Shown: positions 1-11,142 of the stretch, one piece after another
How positions within the stretch are numbered: the stretch's first letter is position 1
How the letters are laid out: every line of letters begins with the position of its first letter
Assembly: GCA_017506865.1 (NCBI GenBank)
Contig: JAFCMP010000512.1
Coordinates: forward strand, 434,001 to 498,000
Direction of reading: 5' to 3'
DNA: 64,000 nucleotides
Source of the DNA: Tribonema minus
Lineage: Eukaryota > Sar > Xanthophyceae > Tribonematales > Tribonemataceae
Translations under genes and position numbers: made by a program
The notes under the pieces: model-generated
The model's database searches: none
Told to the model about the DNA's origin: nothing
What the model saw: only the letters and a program-made list of their open reading frames with translations

Positions 1-1324
1 GTGCTCTGACTGGTGACTTGAGCGTCTGCAGAGAGATTATGCAGCAACGGCTGTCGTCGCACTGTTTGGTACGCCGCCAGCATCAAAGCGCGTAGCTGCC
101 GACATTTCATGCACAGAGTGATGAGATCAACTCTCAGGTGGCTCAGCACAAGCTGTGACAGGACTGAAGTTAACAATCATGCACGACGTTGGGTATTCTC
201 TGCATGAGGCCATCTTGTTGACGCCATTCCGAAGCTGCAGTCAACAGCGCGCACAACAAGTTAGCCAACAGCATGCAGCAGGTGCATAGCGTATGTATGT
301 ACAGTGTGTTGTGCGCTGTGTGCTGAAGCGAGAAAGTGATTGTCTGCTCTTTTCGTTTACGCCAATCTGACATGACATTGTCACAATGCTCATCATGCTC
401 TCGTGTGTCATGACACATGCAGGTACGCAATGGCACAAACAGTGTCCATCTTTGGAGTCTTCATGCCACCAGGTATGATGATAATTTGACTGCTTGCATA
501 GTCTATCACCATGGCAATCCGTAGTGACGTGTACATCTTGAGGAAAGCGGATGCGCACACGCTCTTGCAGAACAATCTGCTGCGAGGCTGCAGTGCAGTC
601 TGCTGCCTGTGCCTGGCACCTCCATTCTGATGCAGTAATCTGTCCCAAAGCACGGGTATCAAGCATTGCTAAAAAAATTGCACTCTGGTGACGCATTTTG
701 ATCAGTGTCAAAGCCGTGATGTAGCGTTTTTGGTATATCACACTTTGTGAACGTAGCGTTTTTGGTATATCACCCTTTGTGAACAAGATGGCAATAAGGC
801 ACGTACGTGGCCCTGAAACAGTTTACCTCTCCAAACACTATTATGTTCATTGAGAGCATCGTCCCTTCATGGGTGGTGGTGCAACGTCAGCACTGGTGCA
901 GCCTCTGACAGAGTTTGTGGTGTCAGCCATCCTGCCTCTTTTACTTTACACGCCTGGTTTTCAATGCTGGCAGACGGATGTGCCAGATTATCACAACCTC
1001 GCTGCTGCAGCGAAGCAAAGCATGTGCGGCAGTCGCATGCCTCCGATTGACCACCATTACATTTGGAGCATATGCGCACCAGTCAATGTGGTCAGCAGCT
1101 TGTGGATCACTGTCTCCTGTGTCATGTCAGGGGAAAGGGCTCCGCACCAAAGCGATGGCAGCACATGCTGCGCTGCAACTTGACACATCGCTGCGTGATC
1201 CAGGCAGTGCCCAGGCTGCCAGCCCATCTCACACTTCAACTCGAGCATTCGCTGCATGTCGTACATTGCGCAATCTGCAACGCTAATGTGCAGTGTTGGC
1301 CCTATGTACCCTCTTGCTTCTCAG
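1..1324. other. Upstream stretch with no assignable exon
   Basis: The EXS gene that starts to be readable at 1325 must have more 5' exons, because the central EXS motifs (the arginine- and cysteine-rich segment before the YSFWWD block) are missing. I found no frame here that I can match to them. A 32-bp unit is repeated in tandem at 721-752 and 753-784. The rest shows no recognisable coding signal. Confidence 0.4.
721..784. repeat. Two-copy 32-bp tandem repeat
   Basis: The unit beginning GTAGCGTTTTTGGTATATCA occurs at 721-752 and again at 753-784 with a single difference (cacac versus caccc). It lies upstream of the EXS gene exons, probably in an intron or the 5' flank. No function is suggested. 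Confidence 0.85.
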
Positions 1325-4300
1325 AGTCGACAACGGACATCTATAATAGCATCTGGGTGGCCCTCTATGTTGCCAGCTCTCTCTACTCCTTCTGGTGGGA
1401 CGTGAGGCAGGATTGGGGCCTGGGTCACAGACAGTTTGGCTACCTGAGCGACAGGCGCATGCAGAGCAGGTAAAGACAACCGTCTCTCCAGCCTCAGCTC
1501 ACACGCTCTCTAAGGGGTTGTCCGACCAATTCAGCTCTTTCATGACACTCCTCTAATGCCAATGTTGTGCATTGGACACATTGTGCTGATGCAAGGTAGC
1601 TTGACCTTATTCTCCCACAGTAAGCTATTCAACCTCACTCGCTTTAATTCACGTTGCAGACACCTCAAGCCTGGCACACGAGTAATACGCCAGTTCTTGA
1701 AGGAGTCTTTGTATGCTCTTGCTGTATACTATGTGCGTGAGTTTACTCATGTTTGCAGTTGCCATGCAGCACCAATAACGGTAGACTAACCCCACACTCA
1801 CCTCAGCATTACTCTGCGGTGAGTTCATGTGCTCTACCGTCGAAGCATGTAACATGCCCTGATGCGAAACGCTCGTGCAGCTGCACTAGTAACAGCTTCA
1901 GTACCAACGTTTGTGGTTAGTGTCAGCGTGGTTTCAGTATATTTGAGCACGGTGGCTCTGAGCATCACCATCACATCAGCTGAGCGTCTTGGCCACATGC
2001 TGACTCTAATGCACTATCCAGTTGCGGCTCGTGACTCTGTGCAGTGATGAACGCTGCCACTCAGTGTGCGCGTTCATCTACATGCGTGTCTGTCTGGATA
2101 GCACTTCAGCTTTCTGTTTCACGCTCACAACCATACGCCCTCTGAAAATGTTTTGTTGTCATCACTGAATGCAGATTGGTTGCCCATGCTCTGCTGCTAC
2201 GTCCAACCGGCGACTGCCTGGCATCCAACTACTGTCATCGTGTCGTTATTGCCTCAATGTTTCAGGAGGTGGGCGTACTATGCCACCATTGCGGTGGATC
2301 TGGTCCTGCGCTTCAACTGGCTGTACTCATTCATACCACCAGGTAACTTACTCAAACAATTACTGCTGTATTGTTCGGCAAATGCCAATTGCAGTGCATG
2401 TACGGCTTGGCATAGCAAGGGCAAATCGATGTGAGCGTATCAGCTGCAAGCGCTGTAGACATCTTGTCACAGTAATCGGCCATGCATGTGGCTTTTGGTC
2501 TCACACAATGACATCTGGTTGCAGATGCACTGACAGAGCGTGATGAAGTACGACAGATGCACTGCATTACTACAGATGCACTGATAGAGCGTGATGAAGT
2601 TCTACAGTAGAAATGCGCGCATAACGTTACCAGCACTGCGACTCTCATGCGCACATGACATGCAGGAATGGACTCTCGCAACTTCGATTTCTGATATTTG
2701 CTGACGGACTTGGTGTAAAATGCATGTTCATGTACTTTGTCAGGTACTTCCCAAAGGACTCCCTGTATATCGTGATTTAGTTTGTGACAAGAGTGGTCAC
2801 GCACACCTGCATAGTGTTCATACACAGGGTCAGTACACATGCGAACTAGTCGAGAGTTGCTTTGCAATATGGTGCACTCTTTGTTCACTGCTGATTGCCA
2901 CACTCGTTTGGTGCTTGCAGGCAAATCTCACTTCTTCATCTTGCCCAATTACGTCACGACACTGGTCATCATCCTTGAGATTTTCCGCCGCACATTGTGG
3001 GGGGTAAGTGGTCATACTCTTGCTGAATCCCTGCAGAGAGTCAGGCATATGCCTTTGTTCACACTTGCATTCTGCATGCTAGTGTAGCTCTTGCATTCTG
3101 CATACCAGTATAGCTCCTTGAGTATGCGGCATCATGTTGTAGGCTACAGCGTGTCGAAAAGTAGGATGCTTGGAACAAGTCTGGAGAGGAGGCAGAGTGT
3201 AGACTGAGAAGTGTCTGATACTTCTATGCTGTAAAGCGCGAAGTGAATATCTTAAAAGCGCAGGTCCAGGCAAGGCACGGTAGAACTACTGGCAGTAGAG
3301 CCAGTCGTGTTTTGGGGAGACTGAAGCTCTTCACCAGGGGACTGAAGCTCCTCGGCTTAACCTACTGGTGCAGACACAGAAAGCCTGCAATTCCAACACA
3401 GTGTACCAACAGAGCCATGTGCTTGAGAGTCGTACCGCCACCTTCTAACGTATATGCAGCGCCTTCATCTGCCTGAGTACATTGAAACGCCACAACAAGT
3501 GCCATAGCCACTGAGCTGTTGTGTGCACATACATTATTGGACTGCTCACATCACCGCATCGGCAGCCATGTTGAAGTTTTATGGCATGGTGCCGCATGAG
3601 AAATTTTGTATTCTGTAGAGTCGTCAGCCGACCATTGGCTAAGCCGGTCGGCTTCGGCTAGCCGGTGTAGCCGGTTAGCCGAGCTGATCGATACCCCGGC
3701 TTTTTGTCTGCTTGTCTTGAAAAATGCGCAATGCCGCCAACGAGCAAGCAGGAGCTGCTGGAGTGACTTCAGGCACCCAAGGAGGCGGTTAGGTGCCTGA
3801 TAGATGGCAACGGACCATGCAGCCTCTACGATGCTGCCTAAACTCGTATCACCAGTTTCTGACTCACGCAATAAACACACCAGAGCTGATGCTGCTGATG
3901 CAGTCTGCTGAGCATGGCAGTACGGAAAGCATTCGTAACACGTACTGCCGCAAAGGCGTAGTACAGGCAACGCAAGCCTTGACCAACTTCAACTCTGAAT
4001 TGAACCGAGTGTGCGACCGTGGTGGGTGCCCTGCGCGCTCGTTTGCGTATGCTCTGGGGGTGGCTGAATGAGCAGCGTCGGTACTGCATCAGCCTTGCAG
4101 TGTCAGATGAGTGCCAGAGTAGTGGAAACTGAGGCTCGTAGGACCGAGGAGAGTGAAATGATCAACCAAAAACTGCCGACACCGTTAAAAGCCGGTCCAA
4201 TCTCCTAAGCTGACCAAAAGCCGGTGGAAAGCCGACTCATATACCAAGCATCGGCTAGCCGGTGTAGCCGAGCCGACCGGGACCCCGTTGACGAAAAAGC

Positions 4301-5340
4301 CGACAAGAGGCATCGGCTGACAACTCTAGTATTCTGCCCTTCTGGCTGGACCTGTCATTGCGCAATGATAATCATGCCTGCTTGGTGTTTTGCTGCGCAG
4401 TTCTTTCGACTCGAGAACGAGCACTTGCGCAACACAGAGGGATACCGCTCTATTGACGTCGTGCCGCTGCACTTCACCACCACCAAGAAGGCAGATTTGT
4501 CCAAGGTATGTATGCGATGACACTTGCGTGAGTTTCGCATGAAGGTGACAAGGAAGGCATGGTCTTTCACGCAGCAGGCTCCTCTAAAAACACAAACTCT
4601 GTATTTCGTGCAGCAGGCTCATGTAAATGCACAAACTGCAGTCATGCACTGACTTGGCCTTGCCAGACAAGTATGTAGTTGGTGCGTGTTCGACATCATG
4701 CAGGCCACGTGCAATGCGGTCTTCTGGCTTCCGTTCTCCATCAATCATTTGCTGCCTTTGCGCCAACACTCCACTTGTGAACTCAGGATCTCGAAGCAAT
4801 GCGATGAATAGACCTACTTGAAAGTTTGAAACTGGCACGCCCTGTGTGTAAAGATAGGCCACTTCGCACCTGGATGTTTGATACTTCTGCGCTGCTGCCA
4901 AAAGGTCAAGGTCAAGCGGCAGGGGAAGGCCCTCACACCGTCCTGAAACACCACATTGCCATGCTATCAGCACGGCCATGGTGCGCTTCTACCGCCATGC
5001 GTTGTTGCAGTTACGCCCCTTTTGTTGTACGATCAGTGATAAGCAGATTACTACCTTTCAGCTCTGTGCATGTCTCACGAGCAAATCAAGCAAGCACCTT
5101 GGTGTCTGTTTCGCCAGGCTTCAATTGCAGGCCAACATTCCATCACAATGCGCATGCTGCAACCTCCATCATACAAGCCACTGGAGAGAACTGAGCTTTG
5201 CTTATCCATTTTTGCTCCCAAACTCACAGGAGCAGGTTGGACCATGGGTGGTCACGGAGGTCATGCTGGTGGCACTGAGTGCCGTCATTGTGACCGTTGC
5301 AGCCGTGGTCGTGGCCCGCGGACACTATGACATGCACTAG
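1325..5340 (+). CDS. EXS-domain phosphate exporter, XPR1/SYG1 type (5' partial)
   Basis: XPR1/SYG1 proteins are membrane phosphate exporters, and the EXS domain is the membrane-embedded channel part. Exons in phase are 1325-1469, 2266-2342, 2921-3003, 4401-4505 and probably 5236-5340. The first reads ...SLYSFWWDVRQDWGL, the family's YS-x-WD-x-x-x-DWGL signature. The next gives YYATIAVDLVLRFNW, matching the conserved D-x-x-LRF-x-W block. The following two join as RRTLWG-FFRLENEHLRN, almost the XPR1 sequence FRRFxWNFFRLENEHLNN, and continue to VVPLHF. The last exon codes one hydrophobic helix (LVALSAVIVTVAAVVVA) before the stop; it is in phase but less certain. No N-terminal SPX domain is visible and the 5' part was not found. 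All introns are GT-AG. The 1.4-kb intron 3004-4400 carries a hAT-like element. Family assignment is firm; exon completeness is not. Confidence 0.82.
2522..2607. repeat. Intronic imperfect tandem repeat
   Basis: A 32-bp segment starting CAGATGCACTGACAGAGCGT at 2522 recurs at 2573 with few changes. Between them is a third partial copy of its first 11 bases. It lies in the EXS gene intron 2343-2920. Confidence 0.75.
3616..4328. mobile_element. Non-autonomous hAT-like DNA transposon with 8-bp target duplication
   Basis: The 713-bp element begins TAGAGTCGTCAGCCGA and ends with the inverted counterpart TCGGCTGACAACTCTA (15 of 16 positions match). It is flanked on both sides by the identical 8-mer GTATTCTG (3608-3615 and 4329-4336). 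An 8-bp target duplication and TA-starting short inverted repeats are hallmarks of the hAT superfamily. Both subterminal regions are packed with short AGCCGG/CCGGCT motifs in both orientations, as expected of transposase-binding repeats. No transposase is encoded, so the copy is non-autonomous. It sits in the intron 3004-4400 of the EXS gene. The perfect target duplication suggests a fairly recent insertion. Confidence 0.85.
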
Positions 5341-6792
5341 TATAGAGCCACCTTTTGCCCAATCCGGCACCTCCAGCAACACAGTTTTTGAGGAGCAGGA
5401 CTGATACGACCTGCACCGGAAGCAGCAGTGGGGTGGGAGGAAAGTCAAAAGCGGGCGCGTGCCTTTCGAACTCCCGTTGACGCGCTGTGTTGTGAACCCT
5501 TGGGCGTTGCAGCAGCAGAAGGTCTTTTGACAGAGGGCTGCGCATTTTTCAGCGTCGGTAGTACAAACAGAGAGCTCTACCTGCCTGCCTAGTGCGTGAC
5601 GCGCCGCATGTGGTGGCAATCGTCAACATGGGTGCTCTGGTGACCACTTGTCCTCATCCTGCCCCATTGACGCATCGGTAGTTGTATGAGCGGCAGCTGT
5701 GTATGCGTATTGGAGGCATATCAGTCAGTTGGCGCACGCACAAGTAGCAGGCACCTAGTTTTGACCAGACACACACAATGGCCTCCCCAGCGGCTGCACT
5801 GCTGGTGGATAGATGTTCGTGGGGCGAATTGTCCATGTAGGGGATTTGCTGTGGCATCCCCTATGCTTGTAAATTTGATTGCAGCATTTCGCTCCACCGT
5901 TCCTTCATGCTACAACACTTGTTTGCTGTGCTACTTGTTGTTGCAGTGTTTTTTGGGACACGAATACAATGAGAGGCAGGTAGCCATGTAGTGATGCTTT
6001 ACTTTTGTGACCTTTTCCCCTGCCAGCAACGTCATTTCCGTGCCTTCTGGATACGATTCATTTCTTGCTGTGCAGTCTTCGCTCACCATCTGCGACAATG
6101 ACATAGCGCATGTTCTCTTAGATCTTGTAGTATTTGCAGTCTGTAGGTCCGTGTTTATCCCAAGCAACTTGTCACAATCCACTGCAGACCATAATGACGC
6201 CTCAACTTCCCTAGTAGGGGGCGGCAGCGGAGGAGGCCTTGTCTGACACTCCCACGTGTAGATAGCCTTTGATAGTACATGGTCAGTGTCTGTGTATGCT
6301 CTCCCAGCAAATGATCCCTGCGATACGCTTCCTTCTGAAGCTTTGATCATCATGTTGCTAAGATTGATACACACAGGCAATTGTGCTGCTACCGCTGACA
6401 AGGGCGAGAGATTGCTGAGGTGAGTCCTGCGCTCGCCCCGGTCACTCTATCACCACTGTTGATACCTCCGCTGCGCTTCCTCCTGAAGCCTTTGTCATAT
6501 GATATCAAGTTGATGAAGTTGAGCAAACAAAAAGCGCTTGTGCTGCCACCCGCCGACGAGGCCTACTGACTGCTCAGGCAAGTGCCGCACTCGCCCTCTC
6601 AACATTTTGTGTTGGACTGCCAGCTTGTCCAGGTGCAGCGCTCACAGACAGCAGCAGTGCTCAAAAAGCATATTATTCTCGACACCAAATTGGCGAAATA
6701 TGACGCTCGTGGGATTTCTTTTGCTGCGGCTGCTGCTTGCTGATATGTGCTGTTCGCCTAAGCTCAGCAGACGCACGTGAGGCACACACCCC
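5341..6792. other. Intergenic stretch, no confident gene
   Basis: Several open frames cross this segment on both strands, including a minus-strand one at 5931-6401 with fairly protein-like composition. None matches a family I know and none has a supporting exon chain. A possible small plus exon (5946-5978) lies between good AG and GT sites, but it is too short to judge. Confidence 0.4.
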
Positions 6793-7143
6793 GTGTCCGT
6801 CGGACGGATCGAGTTGATCAATTTTCTGCTTTGCTTTTCTGTACCACCAGCAGGACCAGCCAAGTCGCTGGACTGGACACGGGTGCTGAGCGGCATCAGA
6901 GCTCACAACCAGCGGGCACAGCCGCACGGCGGCGCGGCGCGGGGACGAGGCTGGACTGTGAGAGACTACCAGCTGCTGCAGGTGCCACCACTGGAATGCC
7001 ATAGCTTTTGCGCATCTTCGGGTTCTGTGCCTTCAACTTGGAGATCAAGTCCAGTAACAATTCTATTCAGGTATTGTCTAGTATCGGATTTTCTGAAGCG
7101 GAGTCAAGTCCCACCTTGGCAAGAGTTTGTGGTTGTCCGGTGA
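6793..7143 (+). CDS. Hypothetical ORF, possibly part of a multi-exon gene
   Basis: The 116-codon frame contains a stretch with normal protein composition (SLDWTRVLSGIRAHNQRA then GRGWTVRDYQLLQ at 6870-6981). It is followed at 6982 by a GT donor-like site. An alternative downstream frame (RIFGFCAFNLEIKSSNNSIQ, ending before a GT at 7068) also looks coding. I cannot join them with confidence and recognise no domain. Treat it as a candidate exon region of an unknown plus-strand gene that may continue into 7495-7992. Confidence 0.3.
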   Translation: MSVGRIELINFLLCFSVPPAGPAKSLDWTRVLSGIRAHNQRAQPHGGAARGRGWTVRDYQLLQVPPLECHSFCASSGSVPSTWRSSPVTILFRYCLVSDFLKRSQVPPWQEFVVVR

Positions 7144-7494
7144 GCATATACGTGCAACCCGTGCAGCGCCCACAGAACAGCGCTTCCCCCATGCATTCAC
7201 GTCATCGTTCCTCTGTGTCGCTGTTTTGCCGGTGAACGATGCTTGTAGCTATTATTGTGAGGAGAGCGGGGCATCAACGCCCCCATCGATGTGCACAAGA
7301 TGTCGAGGCGTTCAAGGGCTCACCCTGTAAGTTGCTGCCTTCACATTGTATGCTGGGCCTGTTGGTTGGGTCGGAACCGCCACAACACTATGAGACTACT
7401 GTACCAGTTCTTTCTCCTGGTCCATTCTTGAAGGCTGAGGCTAGCCTTGCGCGGTTCCCATGTGCATCAAACACAGTGACTTCTTGCCTTACTA

Positions 7495-7992
7495 GTGTTT
7501 TCCCGTGTTTTTGTTGCTGCTGCCAATGTTCGCAGGGAAATGACTAGGCTTTCTTCCACACTTTTTGAATATCGGGCAGGGCGGCCGATTGTTGTCGCTC
7601 TCGAGCATGCCAGAGGGCATCCGTTGACACGCACAGGCATCATACCGCCAGGCGAAACCCGAGAAGCGCTCTCTGCGCCTTTAGTGTATGGTGTTGCTGT
7701 CGGCGAAGTAGAAAACGATGGTCAGACCCCAGTATTTCACACTGTGCGAGCGGCATGCCGTGTTGTAGATGGGAAGAAGTGTATAGTTGAGCGCCAGTCA
7801 AATGGCAAGTTTCGTTTGCGCCAGCCAGCCGCTGAGACTGATACTGGTTCCAGCTGCTTTACACAGGCCGCCGCGCAGCTTGCACACTTCTTTCAACCCG
7901 CGGCGCACCAACATGCGCTGCTGCTGAGACAGAGTACTGTAATGTCCAAGCGAAGGCTCAGCCGATGCTCCAAGTTGGCACGGCCGCTGTGA
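7495..7992 (+). CDS. Hypothetical protein, probable terminal exon
   Basis: The frame is open for 166 codons. A good acceptor (pyrimidine-rich, ending TTCGCAG at about 7536) precedes EMTRLSSTLFEYRAGRPIV..., so the coding part probably starts there rather than at an upstream start codon. The protein has ordinary composition with a mixed alpha/beta feel (ALEHARGHPLTRTGIIPPGE, then VYGVAVGEVENDG). It ends in a basic tail (SKRRLSRCSKLARPL). I recognise no family. The preceding exon is unknown; the 6.8-7.1 kb segment is a candidate. Confidence 0.35.
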   Translation: MFSRVFVAAANVRREMTRLSSTLFEYRAGRPIVVALEHARGHPLTRTGIIPPGETREALSAPLVYGVAVGEVENDGQTPVFHTVRAACRVVDGKKCIVERQSNGKFRLRQPAAETDTGSSCFTQAAAQLAHFFQPAAHQHALLLRQSTVMSKRRLSRCSKLARPL

Positions 7993-8410
7993 GCATCTTC
8001 ACCCCCTGTGGATTGCAGGTTGGCCTCTTGTTTGGGTTTTAGCTACATCGTGCCACTCGTTGATGATTTCTGTCAGCAAAGCTACCCAGGGAATGTAACA
8101 GTTGCAATCACAAATGCCAGTGTGCGCGCAGTCACCACTGCGCTTCACGTACAACTGCTGCCGCCACTCTACACCTTGGAATAGAGCACAGTTCGTAGGA
8201 GTGTTGCAAGTCAGTCCATGGACATGCCAGCGAAAAGGAGAGAGTAGAGGAGAGTATCCTGTACCCTCCAAAAAGCGTTCATCCGATCAAAAAGAATAAG
8301 AGGAGAAGATGACGCCACGCGCGCCCCGTCTCCCTCCACGTGCCGGCTTCAAGCTCGAACGACGGAGGCACGGGCGAGGAGGACAACAACACAACAAAAA
8401 CGGTGGTGTG
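7993..8410. other. Unassigned spacer
   Basis: No gene is supported. A minus-strand frame at 7999-8271 is open, but it has no recognisable motif and no clear splice partners. The segment leads into a degenerate tandem repeat at 8411. Confidence 0.35.
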
Positions 8411-8648
8411 TGATGCTCGCTCGCTGTGTAGGTTGTCGTAGCGATAGCGGAGGGGACGATGGCGGAGGGGACGACTTCAAGGTAAGTCAAGCGTTTGCGT
8501 GATGCTCGTCGCTGTTACGTAGGCTGCGGTAGCGGAGGGGACAAGGTAAAAGGAAGTTTGCGTGATGCAGCGGGGACACAAGTTCACAAGGTAAGGCAGG
8601 TGGGCGGTCGCGTGATGCTCACTACTCGCTGTAGGTAGGCTGTGCCCC
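8411..8648. repeat. Degenerate tandem repeat with recurring donor-like AAGGTAA
   Basis: Four units start with TGATGC at 8411, 8500, 8563 and 8613, so spacing shrinks from 89 to 63 to 50 bp. Shared pieces are the TGATGCTCGTCGCTG-like head, a GTAGGCTG block, AGCGGAGGGGAC, and an AAGGTAA that looks like a splice donor near each unit's end. No reading frame is conserved between units. Confidence 0.65.
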
Positions 8649-8672
8649 TCTTCACTGGTAGCTCTTCCGTCG

Positions 8673-9061
8673 GTGCGCCAATCTAGTGCCCCAGGCGGGG
8701 TCGCCTGCTGTGTCAAAAGCCGGCACGGCGGTGCTTCGGCACCGCAAGCGTGTTCGGCTTTTGACCCATGGGTGTGAAGTGGGTAAGACGTCTTTACCCA
8801 CTTCAGGGTGTTCGTCGAGCGTTATGTAGTGGATGGTGCGAGCGCAGGCAACCTGCTCCTTCATTAATGCACTGGCAGCTAACGCGTGCTGCAATGGCTG
8901 AGTTTGCTTCTGGTTTCAGTGAGCTGCTCGCGTTTATTGCCCAGCTGCATGCGGCGCGCAGTGGTGAAGGGGCTGCCAATGCGTTAAAATTGCATCGTCA
9001 CACCGGCTTCACGGGACCGCAGCAGGCTTTCCTCTTCTGGCCGCACGAGATGTCGCTCGGA
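8673..9061. repeat. Dispersed 0.36-kb repeat, copy 1, with stable hairpin
   Basis: This segment is about 90% identical to 9524-9879 in the same orientation. Near its start (8713-8764) is a strong hairpin: outer arms TCAAAAGCCG/CGGCTTTTGA and an inner stem GCGGTGC/GCACCGC closed by a TTCG tetraloop. Copy 1 also has an extra 36 bp at 8775-8810 that copy 2 lacks, made of a 31-bp palindromic insert plus a 5-bp duplication. I see no conserved long reading frame, so a SINE-like or other non-coding element is the best guess. Confidence 0.8.
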
Positions 9062-9523
9062 CGGGGGGGGCACCTGTGTTGTTGGGGCTGGGGGGGGGGG
9101 AGTAGAGTCTGTAGGTTGTGCATGTGTTGTGTGGTAATGACCCCATACATCCATCGTACTCTGGTCTGCGTTTAGAGCTGGTCACGCTTGTTTGCTGACG
9201 CTGCGTTGCCTGTCCGCCTCTTTTGTGTTTGCTGTCTTCCTCTCTGCCTGCATTGCGTGCACGGTGCCGTCAACATTGAGCGACATACCTTCAAGTCCCA
9301 TCGGTGCTCCCACAGCTTCAAGCGCACATGGAGCCTTCCGAATCATGCAGCTGCAGCACCGCCTTCCCGATGACGCTGCCACAGCAGCGGTTTCACAAGG
9401 TGCGTAGCTGCAAGCAAGCCGCCGCTCTCGTTTACTGCTGTTGACTTTGCCATGTTGCTAGATCGCCTGCCTCAGCCGACTAGATTTGCGTTGCGTGTTA
9501 GTTGCAAAGGCAACTGTGCCTTC

Positions 9524-9879
9524 GATGCGTCAATCTAGTGCCCCAGGCGGGGATCGCTTGCTGTGTCAAAACCCGGCACGGCGGTGCTTCGGCACCGCAC
9601 ACGTGTCGGGTTTTGACCCATGGGTGTTCGTCAAGCGTTATGCAGTGGATGGTGCGAGCGCAGGCAACCTGCTCCTTCATTAATGCACTGGCAGCTAACG
9701 CGTGCTGCAATGGCTGAGTTGCTGCTGGTTTCAGTAGGCTGCTCATGTTTATTGCCCAGCTGCACGCGGCGCGCAGTGGTGAAGGGGCTGCCAAGGCGTT
9801 AAAATTGCATTGTCACACCGGCTGCACGGGACCGCAGCAGGCTTTCCTCTTCTGGCAGCACTAGATGTCGCTCGAATGC
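9524..9879. repeat. Dispersed 0.36-kb repeat, copy 2
   Basis: This is the direct-orientation partner of 8673-9061, about 0.85 kb downstream. Its hairpin (9566-9616) keeps the inner TTCG stem, while the outer arms changed together from TCAAAAGCCG/CGGCTTTTGA to TCAAAACCCG/CGGGTTTTGA. The pairing is therefore preserved by a double change. It lacks the 36-bp insertion of copy 1 and so shows the empty site. Confidence 0.8.
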
Positions 9880-11142
9880 AAGGGTACCTTTGTGTAGTGT
9901 GGGAGGAGGGTATGTGGGCATGCATGCATGCTTGCAGATGATTAACCTAACTTGTGTTTGCATTCAGTACATACTTGAAGTACATGCTAACATCTGCGTC
10001 TCTCTGACTTGCCGCATGTGCTTCGGGACGAGCAACCTGCCTGGTCTGGCTTCAAGGAGTCCCAAGTGCGCGCCCTGTGGGGGGGGGGGGGCGTGTGAAG
10101 CGCCGGCATCACAAGCGTCATTCACTGCAAGCAGATGACCCCGAGAAACGGGGGTTTGGAGCAGGCAGTCTCCAGTACAGTGCTATGAAGGGCATGCACA
10201 GCATCAGCTCCAAACGAGCTTTCTATCTCATGTATGCCCAGGGTGCGGAGTAGAACCAGAGACCAATGGTGTCAATGAGGCATTTTGACGGCTGCTTGTA
10301 AATGTGAAGTTTCCTTTACAACGCCTACATTTCATTTGAGTGGCAATGGTGTCATCCTTTTCCGGTTTGTTTGCCTGCAGCATGCTCATTTGCAGGTGCC
10401 TCTCATGTGTGTGCGCTGGCATTAATGCATTTCGCTCCATCCTGCTTGCTGCCTGTGCTGTGCTGATTGATGCATGTTAGCGTCTGGGTCCCTTATGCGT
10501 CCTTGCATGTGTTTGCCAATTAAAGACTGCTAGTTCACCAGCGTGAGCACTGCTGCTCTTCTCGTAGCCTTGTTTCAACGTTTGACAGCGCAATGGAAGG
10601 CAGGATTTATGTCATGTTGCAATGGCTGAACTTGACAAGACCCAACGCCACATATGTCAGTGCCGTGTCCGTGAACCATGCAATTCCTCACTTCTGCCGG
10701 CCCCATACACCTGGTCTAGACCAGGTGAGCGCTTCCTGGCAGGAAGTTCCTGCTCAGTGCTTGGGAGAGATATACCTTTGTTTTGAAAACTGCAAGACGT
10801 TTTCAGTGAAACTTTTCACCAGATAATTGCAATCGTAGTACTGCCACAGACCACAACTGTGGCAGCACGTGTTCCTGTGCGCCCATGCATGATCAGAGTG
10901 TTCCTGGTGCGCCCATGCCTGATCAGAACACTAAGATGCCATCTATCCCATGAATGAAAATACTTCGAAGTTAGTGTCAGTGCACAGCGATCTGTCAAAC
11001 GAACGCATGCAGGGTCAAGCGCACGGCACATTGCCAGCAAAACGCCAGCTAAATTGCCACAGAGACAGCACCAATTCAGGTACAGGACTAATATGCGGCA
11101 AGTGAGTTATCGTGTGGCAGGTGGTGAAGTTGGGCACATTTG
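9880..11142. other. Intergenic stretch before the LINE
   Basis: There is a G-run at 10078-10091. A 77-codon plus frame starts at ATG 10593 (MEGRIYVMLQWLNLTRPNAT...), but it has no recognisable motif or splice support. Nothing else is supported. Confidence 0.35.

Noticed and set aside
9192-9407. Short plus frame with a signal-peptide-like start
   Set aside because: The frame begins with TTG rather than ATG and lies between repeat copies, with no splice partner.
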